From Cytophagaceae bacterium (GTDB lineage: Bacteria > Bacteroidota > Bacteroidia > Flavobacteriales > Flavobacteriaceae): a DNA stretch of 64,000 nucleotides. Within the stretch, counting starts at the first letter, position 1; the number at the start of each line of letters is the position of its first letter. Under the pieces are notes generated by a model, which saw only the letters and a list, made by a program, of their open reading frames with translations, was not told the origin of the DNA and ran no database searches. Positions 50,421 through 58,357 of this stretch are shown here, one piece after another. Made by a program: the position numbers and the translations under genes. The stretch is from positions 106,273-170,272 of the forward strand of contig PALD01000045.1 of NCBI GenBank assembly GCA_002710685.1. The letters are read 5' to 3'.

Positions 50421-50436
50421 TTTGGCGTAAGCCATA
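50421..50436. repeat. near-perfect palindrome TTTGGC-GTAA-GCCATA
   Basis: One mismatch in the right arm; it directly abuts the stop codon of the TfoX-like gene. Its spacer GTAA matches the copy at 11550. Confidence 0.5.
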
Positions 50437-50787
50437 TTATTTTTTTCTCTTTTTTGAGGGTTTTGCACGGGTGTTGTAATCAAGGGCCAGGTCAAGCCAG
50501 TAACTAAAATCCTGCGGGTTTTGATAGCCTTCTGGGTCAACATATACAAAGCCCTTCATGGTACGCTTGCCATGCTGCATACTGCGGCAATGCTGCCTGG
50601 TCTCGAGTACATCTTCATAGACAGTGGGGTCAATGCGGCACATGATGCCATCATTGCGTATGCCCATGCACATCTTGTCATCAACCATAAAGATGAGCCC
50701 GCCAAACATGCGTTTTTCTTCTATGTGCCTTTTACTGTGCATCAAGGCTTCACGCACCCGGTTTGCAATCTTTTCATCAACTGCCAT
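50437..50787 (-). CDS. TfoX N-terminal domain protein
   Basis: A 116-residue protein starting MAVDEKIANRVREALMHS. The TfoX_N signature is EKRMFGGLIFMVDDKMCMGI, then GIMCRIDPTVYEDVLE and a Gly-Phe-Val-Tyr-Val strand. It ends in a basic tail KPSKKRKK. It lacks the C-terminal helix-hairpin domain of true TfoX/Sxy, so a competence role should not be assumed. The ATG at 50787 follows the extended O-methyltransferase frame by 2 bp, so the two were probably one operon. Confidence 0.85.
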   Translation of the reverse strand: MAVDEKIANRVREALMHSKRHIEEKRMFGGLIFMVDDKMCMGIRNDGIMCRIDPTVYEDVLETRQHCRSMQHGKRTMKGFVYVDPEGYQNPQDFSYWLDLALDYNTRAKPSKKRKK

Positions 50788-50789
50788 GG

Positions 50790-51368
50790 TCAAAGTTTTA
50801 CCGCGATTATAATGCCTGTTGACCAGTGTAGTTTTGTTATTTTCAAATCTTTACGGGCCTCGAGCTATTTTACCAGTTTTTTTGCTTTTGCCGCGTGGCC
50901 TGGGGGCCAGTTTTGTTGAGGTAACATATCATCTATGATGTAGAGGGCACCGGGGTTGAGCATATTGAGCACTTCGTCAAGCATGAGGTATTTACCATGC
51001 CAGGTGTCAGCAAAAATGTAATCAAACCTTGCATCGAGATTGGAACTCACCCATTTTTCACCATCGATAAGCTCAAGCGTTAAACGGGTATCTTTCCCCA
51101 GGTGCTCTTGGGCAATTTTTAAAAGCGATTCATCAAAGTCTATGGATGTCAGGGTCGATTTTTTATCCATACCCTCAAGGATGCATGCAGTACCCAGGCC
51201 GGTCCCGGTGCCCAACTCAAGAAACCTTCCAGCTTGTTTTGAAGCTGCCAGCGTTGTTAAAAGCGAACAGGTCAATTTTTGTGATGGCATGCTAAACCCC
51301 TTTTTTTGAGTGGCCCTGTCAATGGCTACATATGCGGGTGGCATGGGGTGGTTTATTGTATCATTCAT
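50790..51368 (-). pseudogene. class I SAM O-methyltransferase interrupted by an in-frame amber codon
   Basis: The frame from 51368 encodes 167 residues: SAM motif I in FLELGTGTGLGTACIL, acidic motif LTSIDFDESLL, and DYIFADTWHGKY. It then meets TAG at 50865-50867 after KAKKLVK. The same frame continues open for 24 codons (LEARKDLKITKLHW, then STGIIIAVKL) to a TGA 2 bp before the next ATG. That tail has the pattern of the final strand of this methyltransferase family, so the TAG looks like a nonsense change, for example from Tyr. Alternatives are sequencing error, a functional truncated enzyme or readthrough. Confidence 0.75.
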
Positions 51369-51486
51369 GATTTATGTATGTTGATAAACAGTATGTTATG
51401 ATTTTATAAAAGTATTGTTTACTTTTTTATCTACGTGCCATCTTGATGATTTTTTACAAGTTCATGTGTTGATGGAGGTGTTGTTT

Positions 51487-51503
51487 TTTGGCTTTAAGCC
51501 AAA
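51487..51503. repeat. palindrome TTTGGC-TTTAA-GCCAAA
   Basis: Perfect arms; lies between the divergent methyltransferase and cytochrome genes, so here in a 5' region rather than at a 3' end. Confidence 0.8.
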
Positions 51504-51529
51504 TGAACCTGTGCCCGGTTACGACTACT

Positions 51530-51558
51530 TTGATTACTCGATATAAAATGTATCTTTA
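51530..51558 (+). promoter_or_regulatory. candidate promoter of the multihaem cytochrome gene
   Basis: TTG (51530-51532), an 18-nt spacer, then TATCTTTA (51551-51558), one mismatch from TANNTTTG. Transcription would begin almost at the GTG start at 51563, implying a very short or absent leader, or a later true start. Confidence 0.4.
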
Positions 51559-51562
51559 AAAA

Positions 51563-52834
51563 GTGCAAAACATTTTTATAGCAACATATCGTTTTAAAAA
51601 TATCATAATACTGGCGGTATTGACCCTTGCCTTATCTTCAATTATGTCTTGCAAGAACAAGGAAACAGGATATGAAGAACTAAGGCCATTGCCCGTTCAT
51701 GCCAATGGTGAGGCCTATGCCGGTAGCGAAGCCTGTGCACAATGCCATAAGGATATCCATAAGGCACATATAGAGACAGCGCATTATAAAACCTCTGCAA
51801 AAGCTACTAAAACCAGTGTGTTGGGACCACTTGAAGTTAATAATTATGTAAAGCTTCAAGATGCCGTTTTTGAAATTAGAGAGCACGATGGCATTCTTAT
51901 TGAAACCGCGACCGGGATTCCCAAAGGAGAAATACTTACCGTTGATACTATAGGTATGGTAATGGGGTCTGGTGTCAAGGGGCAGACGTACTTGACCTGG
52001 AAGGGGGATAGGTTATATCAACTGCAACCGTCATTTTATGTACCTACAGGGCAGTGGATCACCAGCCCGGGATATCCTGATGTTTATGTTGACAACAAGC
52101 GCATGGTTACCGACCAATGTCTTAAATGCCATGTTACGTATGCCGTGAACAGTGAACTGAAGGGAAGCTCAAATTTTTATCCAGGAAGAAAAGTTTTTCA
52201 AGGAGTTCAATGTGAACGATGCCATAATCCTGCACAAAAGCATGTAAACTTCCATTTAAATAACCCAGCTGAAAAAAACGGAAAATTTATAACGAGATAT
52301 GTAGACCTGAGCAGGGAACGTCGCATGGATGCATGTGCACAATGCCATTCAGGTCTTAGGGTTAGACAGTTGAGGGAAGGTGCTTTTTCATTTCAAGTAG
52401 GTGATACCCTGGCTCACTTTAACGAGAACCTTAAGGGCATTTTGGCAAATCAGGATATTGATGTCCATGGCAATCAAGTGGGCCTGCTCATGGAGAGTGC
52501 TTGTTTTAAAGCGAGTGATACCATGGATTGTATGACCTGTCATTCTCCCCACGAGAACGAGAGGGGCATGACATCAACTTTCAATAACCGATGTATTACC
52601 TGCCATTCTCTATCTCAGGATAACATTGTGGTTTCTCACAATACAATCAAGGATTTTCAGGAAAATTGTATTACCTGTCATATGCCCTTATCACCCTCCA
52701 AAGCCATGAAAGTTCAAGATATTGATGGTCAAGGCCCGCATTCTATAATGGTGAGGACCCATAAAATTGCAGTGTATTCACAAGTTATCAACATACAGGC
52801 CTATGTGGATGACCTGATAAATGATAAGCCTTGA
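51563..52834 (+). CDS. seven-haem c-type cytochrome lipoprotein
   Basis: A 423-residue protein with a GTG start. The signal MQNIFIATYRFKNIIILAVL ends in the lipobox SSIMSC. Seven CxxCH haem-binding motifs are visible: CAQCH, CLKCH, CERCH, CAQCH, CMTCH, CITCH and CITCH. The spacing resembles cytochrome c554-type/NapC-linked multihaem proteins. It is probably a periplasmic-facing electron carrier or oxidoreductase attached to the membrane by lipid. No ATG gives the signal peptide in frame. It lies upstream of a SusC/SusD locus on the same strand but is separated by 404 bp. Confidence 0.85.
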   Translation: MQNIFIATYRFKNIIILAVLTLALSSIMSCKNKETGYEELRPLPVHANGEAYAGSEACAQCHKDIHKAHIETAHYKTSAKATKTSVLGPLEVNNYVKLQDAVFEIREHDGILIETATGIPKGEILTVDTIGMVMGSGVKGQTYLTWKGDRLYQLQPSFYVPTGQWITSPGYPDVYVDNKRMVTDQCLKCHVTYAVNSELKGSSNFYPGRKVFQGVQCERCHNPAQKHVNFHLNNPAEKNGKFITRYVDLSRERRMDACAQCHSGLRVRQLREGAFSFQVGDTLAHFNENLKGILANQDIDVHGNQVGLLMESACFKASDTMDCMTCHSPHENERGMTSTFNNRCITCHSLSQDNIVVSHNTIKDFQENCITCHMPLSPSKAMKVQDIDGQGPHSIMVRTHKIAVYSQVINIQAYVDDLINDKP

Positions 52835-53238
52835 AAACCAATATTTTTTACTTTCCGAAAACGTTTGAAACCCCAGTAAAACCAAGGGTTAAACATGTTA
52901 ACACTTTTTAACGCTTAAAAATTAATCATTATGTATTTTAAGGCTAAAATATTTGTATGATAGATATTTACTATGCTAAAATTATAAGAATACCGTAAAA
53001 TTTAACAATTGAAATTTCTTTGCGTATTGAGATTTATTGATAAATTAGGCCTACTTTAACACTTACATAAATCAATAAACTCAAACAAATGAAAAAAAAT
53101 TACTTCTACCCAGATTAACATTTTAAAGAAGATTACATAATAATAGAATGAACTTTTATTGCCATAAAGGGTCTTAGTTCGTTCGTGTTATGGTGTTTCG
53201 GAAAATGATAATCAACTTACCAATCAATAAATCAAATT
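52835..53238. other. AT-rich leader region of the susC gene with a duplicated start region
   Basis: No full gene. At 53089-53118 a 9-codon ORF (MKKNYFYPD) is preceded by ACTTACATAAATCAATAAAC, nearly the same sequence (ACTTACCAATCAATAAATC) as found just before the susC ATG. It may be a leader peptide or the relic of an earlier start region. No convincing promoter or terminator was found here. Confidence 0.45.
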
Positions 53239-56200
53239 ATGAAACAAAAATTTTATTTTTTATCAATAGTCCTGGGCTTTACTTTGATGTCAAGTACGGT
53301 CTGGGCACAAACTTCAGTGAGCGGTACCGTACTGGATGCTACTGGAATACCTCTCGTGGGAGCCAATGTCCTTGAAAAAGGAACCAATAATGGTGCCCAG
53401 ACTGATTTTGACGGTAACTATACACTAACCGTGGCTGATGGAGCTACATTGGTATTTAGTTACGTGGGTTTCCAGACCAAAGAAGTAGCGGTCACGGGAG
53501 GCCAGGTGAACGTAACCATGGAAGAAGATGCTGCTGCACTGGATGAAGTCGTTGTGACGGGGTATGGTTCTCAATCTAAAAGAGACCTTACCGGAGCAGT
53601 CTCAACAGTGGATGCAGAAGAATTATTATCGGTTCCAGCTACAACGTTTGCGCAACAATTGCAAGGTAGGGCATCTGGTATCTCCATTGTAAACGATGCA
53701 ACACCAGGGGGTGAGGCTACGGTTAGGATTCGTGGTTTTGGTACAATAGGGAACAATGACCCGCTTTATATTATAGATGGTGTCCCATCTCAATCTCAAG
53801 GCACCTTAAACCCTAATGACATTGAGTCATTACAGATATTGAAGGATGCATCGGCGGCGTCCATCTACGGTTCAAGGGCTGCTAATGGGGTAGTGATTAT
53901 CACAACCAAGAGGGGTAAACTGGGTAAACCTTCCATACGCTATCAAACTTATTACGGAATACAAACAGCATCTGAAGATGTTGAAGTATTAAACGCTAGT
54001 GAATTGGGCACCTATTTATACCTGTCTGATCTTTATGCAGGTAAAACCCCTTCACATGGTCAATATACTTATGGCCCTAATGGAGAAGTGACCATCCCGG
54101 ATTATGTTTTCCCCAGTGGGGCAAATGAAGGAGATCCTGGTACAAATCCTTCTCTATACTCTCTTGTAGAAGGAAATATTTATGCAATTACACGTTCAGC
54201 TGACACATACTGGTGGGATGAGGTGACACGTAGTGCTCCCATTAAAAGCCACAATATAAGTGCCTCTGGAGCAACGGAAAGTGCTAAATATGCAATGAAC
54301 CTGGGATATTTCTCACAGGATGCTGTCACAAAATTTGTGGGGTATGATAGGTTATCCCTACGTGTGAACACTGAATTCAGTACGTTAAAAGACCGCTTGA
54401 CAATAGGTGAAAACTTTACAGTTACCTATGGTAATAGAAAAGGAGGCTTTAGTAACAATGATGAGCAGAATGCTGTTTCTGGTTCTTACAAACACCATCC
54501 ATTATTACCTATTTATGATATTGCCGGCAATTTTGCAGGTAGTAGGGGGCAAAACCTGGGAAACAATTATAATCCCTACGCTTACTTATTTAGGGCCAAG
54601 GATAACCGCACATATAATCTTAGGGCTTTTGGTAATGCTTTTGCTTCGTATGATATCCTTGAAGATCTAGAAATAAAGACAAGTCTAGGTATCGATTATA
54701 ACAATAGGAGGGTACGTGAACTAGGAAGGCCCCAGCCAGAATATGTAGAAGGAAACTTCATCAATAGTTCAACAGCTAGAAGTTCATATCAATACCAGTG
54801 GGTTTGGTCAAATGTATTGACCTGGGATCATACCTTTAATGATGTTCATAAATTGAATGTTTATGGAGGTACAGAGGCTATAGAATCTTTTGGAGAAGAG
54901 TTTGGTGCCTCTAGGCAGCGTTTCGCATTTGAGACTAATCCTATTTTGAGTTATTTAGACCTTGGTGATGCAACTACTTCATCAAATTATGGATATGTAA
55001 TAGGCAATACTGACTTCAGCCTGTTCTCACTCTTTGGGCAAGCGAGTTATTCTTATGATGACAAATACCTTGCGCAGGTTACAATACGGAATGATAAATC
55101 ATCCCGCTTTTTGCAAGCCTCTCAAAGTGCAACATTCCCAGCATTTAGTTTAGGATGGAGGATGAGTGAAGAAAGCTTTATGGATAATGTAGACATAGTT
55201 AATGACCTAAAAATACGGTATGGATATGGACAGACAGGTAACCAGTTGATAGGAGATTATAACCCTTATACAACATATCGTTCAGATATTTTCCATTCAG
55301 GATATCCCATTGACGGTTCAACGGGAGCACCGGTGATAGGATTTGATGTGCTTAGTATTGGTAACCCTGATGCAAAATGGGAAACCACAACTTCACATAA
55401 CGCCGGTCTTGATCTTGCCATGTTGAACAATCGTCTCTCATTCAATCTGGACGTTTATACCCGTAAAACGACTGATATGTTATTTAGAACGCCCATTACC
55501 TTTACACATGGTGATGGAAACGCTCCATCATTTAACGTAGGTGAAATGACTAACAATGGATTTGACATAGCATTGGGATGGTCAGACGTGATAGGTGATT
55601 TTAGCTACAGTATTAATGGAAACTTCTCTCGATATGTCAATGAGGTCAATAAACTTGATGCCGGGGAAAACACAAGATACCTAGGAAATGCATCCAGGGT
55701 AACTTCACTAACATTGACCCAGGCCGGGGTACCTATTTCTTCTTTTTATGGATATAAGGTAGAAGGTATCTTTCAAAATCAGGGAGAAGTGGATAATTGG
55801 CCAGCATTTGGGTCATATAATGCTCCTGGTAAATTTAAGTATGCTGACACGAATGGAGACGGTATAATATCAAGTGATGACAGGACCATAATAGGAAGCC
55901 CTCACCCAGATTTCACCTATGGTGTCAATATAGACTTGCGCTATAAGAACTGGAGCTTAAACGTATTCTTTAATGGCCAAGAAGGTAACGACATCTATAA
56001 CTATGTACGCTACTTTTCAGATTTCAACACATTTCAAGGAAACAGGTCACGAAGGGCCTTGTATGATGCATGGCAACCAGCAAATCCTGAGGCTCCAAGG
56101 TCTCAATGGGTAGCAGCAAATCCAGGTGCCACCAGTCCTATCATGGATGCTAACGATCAACAGAGTAGTCAACCTTCTTCTTATTTCATAGAAGATGGAA

Positions 56201-56439
56201 GCTATTTTAGGTTGAAGAATGTACAGCTTACATTCAATTTTCCTGATAGCCTGATGGACACAATAGGCATCTCTGGAGGACAGGTTTATCTTCAAGGACA
56301 AAACCTGATTACATGGACAAAATACACAGGACTTAACCCAGAAATTCAAACAGGAACAGATTCAACCCTAGGGTTTGACGGTGGATATATGCCGGTATAC
56401 AGAACTTTTACCGTAGGACTTAACGTAGATTTATTTTAA
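53239..56439 (+). CDS. SusC/RagA-family TonB-linked outer-membrane protein
   Basis: A 1066-residue protein with signal peptide MKQKFYFLSIVLGFTLMSST. The carboxypeptidase-like domain covers about residues 25-100 (GTVLDATGIPLVGANVLEKG), and the TonB-box region is LDEVVVTGYGSQSKRDLTGAV. The plug carries the RagA signatures GGEATVRIRGFGTIGNNDP and ILKDASAASIYGSRAANGV, and a large barrel follows. With SusD it forms a lidded importer for glycans, peptides or similar ligands. No glycoside hydrolase gene lies nearby, so the ligand is open. SusD begins 10 bp downstream. Confidence 0.94.
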   Translation: MKQKFYFLSIVLGFTLMSSTVWAQTSVSGTVLDATGIPLVGANVLEKGTNNGAQTDFDGNYTLTVADGATLVFSYVGFQTKEVAVTGGQVNVTMEEDAAALDEVVVTGYGSQSKRDLTGAVSTVDAEELLSVPATTFAQQLQGRASGISIVNDATPGGEATVRIRGFGTIGNNDPLYIIDGVPSQSQGTLNPNDIESLQILKDASAASIYGSRAANGVVIITTKRGKLGKPSIRYQTYYGIQTASEDVEVLNASELGTYLYLSDLYAGKTPSHGQYTYGPNGEVTIPDYVFPSGANEGDPGTNPSLYSLVEGNIYAITRSADTYWWDEVTRSAPIKSHNISASGATESAKYAMNLGYFSQDAVTKFVGYDRLSLRVNTEFSTLKDRLTIGENFTVTYGNRKGGFSNNDEQNAVSGSYKHHPLLPIYDIAGNFAGSRGQNLGNNYNPYAYLFRAKDNRTYNLRAFGNAFASYDILEDLEIKTSLGIDYNNRRVRELGRPQPEYVEGNFINSSTARSSYQYQWVWSNVLTWDHTFNDVHKLNVYGGTEAIESFGEEFGASRQRFAFETNPILSYLDLGDATTSSNYGYVIGNTDFSLFSLFGQASYSYDDKYLAQVTIRNDKSSRFLQASQSATFPAFSLGWRMSEESFMDNVDIVNDLKIRYGYGQTGNQLIGDYNPYTTYRSDIFHSGYPIDGSTGAPVIGFDVLSIGNPDAKWETTTSHNAGLDLAMLNNRLSFNLDVYTRKTTDMLFRTPITFTHGDGNAPSFNVGEMTNNGFDIALGWSDVIGDFSYSINGNFSRYVNEVNKLDAGENTRYLGNASRVTSLTLTQAGVPISSFYGYKVEGIFQNQGEVDNWPAFGSYNAPGKFKYADTNGDGIISSDDRTIIGSPHPDFTYGVNIDLRYKNWSLNVFFNGQEGNDIYNYVRYFSDFNTFQGNRSRRALYDAWQPANPEAPRSQWVAANPGATSPIMDANDQQSSQPSSYFIEDGSYFRLKNVQLTFNFPDSLMDTIGISGGQVYLQGQNLITWTKYTGLNPEIQTGTDSTLGFDGGYMPVYRTFTVGLNVDLF

Positions 56440-56449
56440 TAAAAAAGAT

Positions 56450-58198
56450 ATGAAGAAAAAAGGAATTTTATTGACCCTAATATCTGCGGTGCTCATAACC
56501 GCTATGGGTTGTAGCGATGAATTTTTGACAAAAGAACCACAAGGACAGTTCAGTACAGCTTCTTTAAGTAATGAAGAAGGAGTACAGGGAATACTTATAG
56601 GCGCTTATAAAATGCTCAATGGCCTAGGTCTTGATGATCAAGACGCCTGGAACAACGGTGTTCAAAACTGGGTTTTTGGCGGGATACCTTCTGACGATGC
56701 CCTCAAGGGTACTGATGCGGGTGACCAGCCAGAGCAGTCTTTTCTTGAATCATATGATTTTCAACCCTTTAACAGGCATATAACCAATAAATGGAGAGGT
56801 CTGTACAATGGTGTTTTTAGGGCAAATGATGCCATAGTTTCCGCAAGGGCACTGGGCGAAGACCAGATTTCTGATGAGAATAGGGCACAGATCATTGCAG
56901 AGGCCACCTTCCTTAGGGGATTCTTCCACATGGAAGCCCGCAAGATGTGGCGCATGCCTCCCTATATTTCAGATGAGAATTTTGTTCTTGATGATGTCAC
57001 TAGCACTCTAGTACCTAATGATCAGGAGATATGGCCCATGATTGAAGCAGATTTTGAAGCAGCCATGGCAGTCCTTCCTGAAACACAATCACAGGTGGGA
57101 AGACCTACCAGTTGGGCAGCAAAAGCTTTTTTGGCTAAAGCCAAAATGTATCAGGGATGGGACGATTCTGGAAACCCAAACACAACAAAACTGGGAGAAG
57201 CCAAGACTATACTTGAAGATATCGTGAATAACGGGCCTTTTGAACTGGCACCTAAGTTTGAAGATAACTACCTGGTTGCAACCAGGAACAACATCGAGTC
57301 TATTTTTGAGGTTCAATATGCAATTACCAGTTCTAATGGAGATGCATCTAACCAAGAAATGGGCCTTGCACATCCATATACTGACCCCTGGGGATGCTGT
57401 GGATTCTATCAAGCACCGCAAAACCTTGTCAATGCATTCAAAACAGATGCCAATGGGTTACCCATGCCTGATACCTATGATGACTCAGATGTAACATGGG
57501 AGACAGAATACACGGGTCCACTTGATCCTCGCCTTGACCATACACTGGGAAGACCAGGGATACTTTTTAAAGGTTTTAAGATTGATCAAACTGATTTTGT
57601 GCGTGACCTTACCTATGCCGGCCCATATTCATCAAAGAAGCATATTGCTGAGCCAGAAGCTACTGGTGTAGGAGGCTGGGCTAACCTTTCAGCAAATAAT
57701 TACCGTCTCATGCGCTTTGATATGATATTGCTATGGTTAGCAGAGTGTGAAGTTGAAGTTGGTACTGTAGATAATGCACGTACCCTTGTCAATAGAGTAA
57801 GGACACGAGCAGCTAATCCTGATGGTTTTGTTCCTAAAGCGGTACAGGGTCCTAACAGAAACGATTATACCATCGTTGAAGGGCAACCAGCAGCAAATTA
57901 TGTTATAGGCACCTATGATACGGTTTGGACTGATAAGGATGAAGCCAGAAAAAGGGTAAGGTTTGAATCCAGGTTGGAATTTGCTATGGAAGGCCATAGG
58001 TTCTTTGATTTACAGCGTTGGGGCGTATCAGCACAAGTGCTCAACGCATACTTGCAAAGTGAATCTCAGCACAGGACCTATTTACAGGACAAGACCTTTA
58101 CGGCTAACAAAAATGAATATTTTCCCATACCTACCGAAGCGATTGATCGCTCATTCCTTAATGGGGAAGCTACTTTAACTCAAGATCCAGCTTATTAA
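56450..58198 (+). CDS. SusD/RagB-family nutrient-binding lipoprotein
   Basis: A 582-residue lipoprotein. The signal MKKKGILLTLISAVLITAMG is followed by Cys and the typical DEFLTKEPQGQFS. TPR-like helices contain NDAIVSARAL, AEATFLRGFFHM and PTSWAAKAFLAKAKMYQ. The C-terminal RMRFDMILLWLAE-type segment and FESRLEFAMEGHRFFDLQRW complete the family pattern. It forms the lid of the SusC barrel and captures ligand. The palindrome at 57130-57145 falls in the conserved AFLAKAKMYQ segment without altering it. Confidence 0.94.
   Translation: MKKKGILLTLISAVLITAMGCSDEFLTKEPQGQFSTASLSNEEGVQGILIGAYKMLNGLGLDDQDAWNNGVQNWVFGGIPSDDALKGTDAGDQPEQSFLESYDFQPFNRHITNKWRGLYNGVFRANDAIVSARALGEDQISDENRAQIIAEATFLRGFFHMEARKMWRMPPYISDENFVLDDVTSTLVPNDQEIWPMIEADFEAAMAVLPETQSQVGRPTSWAAKAFLAKAKMYQGWDDSGNPNTTKLGEAKTILEDIVNNGPFELAPKFEDNYLVATRNNIESIFEVQYAITSSNGDASNQEMGLAHPYTDPWGCCGFYQAPQNLVNAFKTDANGLPMPDTYDDSDVTWETEYTGPLDPRLDHTLGRPGILFKGFKIDQTDFVRDLTYAGPYSSKKHIAEPEATGVGGWANLSANNYRLMRFDMILLWLAECEVEVGTVDNARTLVNRVRTRAANPDGFVPKAVQGPNRNDYTIVEGQPAANYVIGTYDTVWTDKDEARKRVRFESRLEFAMEGHRFFDLQRWGVSAQVLNAYLQSESQHRTYLQDKTFTANKNEYFPIPTEAIDRSFLNGEATLTQDPAY
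57130..57145. repeat. palindrome TTTGGC-TAAA-GCCAAA inside the susD-like gene
   Basis: Perfect arms, extendable by one pair each side; encodes LAKAK within a conserved helix. Confidence 0.75.
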
Positions 58199-58235
58199 TA
58201 GTGTGAATTACAATTGATTTAAGTTTGCTTTGAGT

Positions 58236-58268
58236 AAGGCCGCTAGCAGTTTACCTGCTTGCGGCCTT
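58236..58268 (+). terminator. hairpin after the susD-like gene
   Basis: AAGGCCGCTAGCAG (58236-58249) pairs with CTGCTTGCGGCCTT (58255-58268) with one mismatch and a 5-nt loop. It lacks a clear T-run, so it may act as a partial terminator or an mRNA-stabilising stem before the FG-GAP gene. Confidence 0.6.
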
Positions 58269-58357
58269 CATTATTCATAAAAGGTTCTTTGTCGCAACTA
58301 GATTAAAAACATTGGTTAAATATCCATTTTATATATTTTTAAATAAATTCAAGAAAT

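Noticed and set aside
50437..50787. Competence regulator TfoX/Sxy
   Set aside because: Only the N-terminal domain is present; no DNA-uptake genes are nearby.
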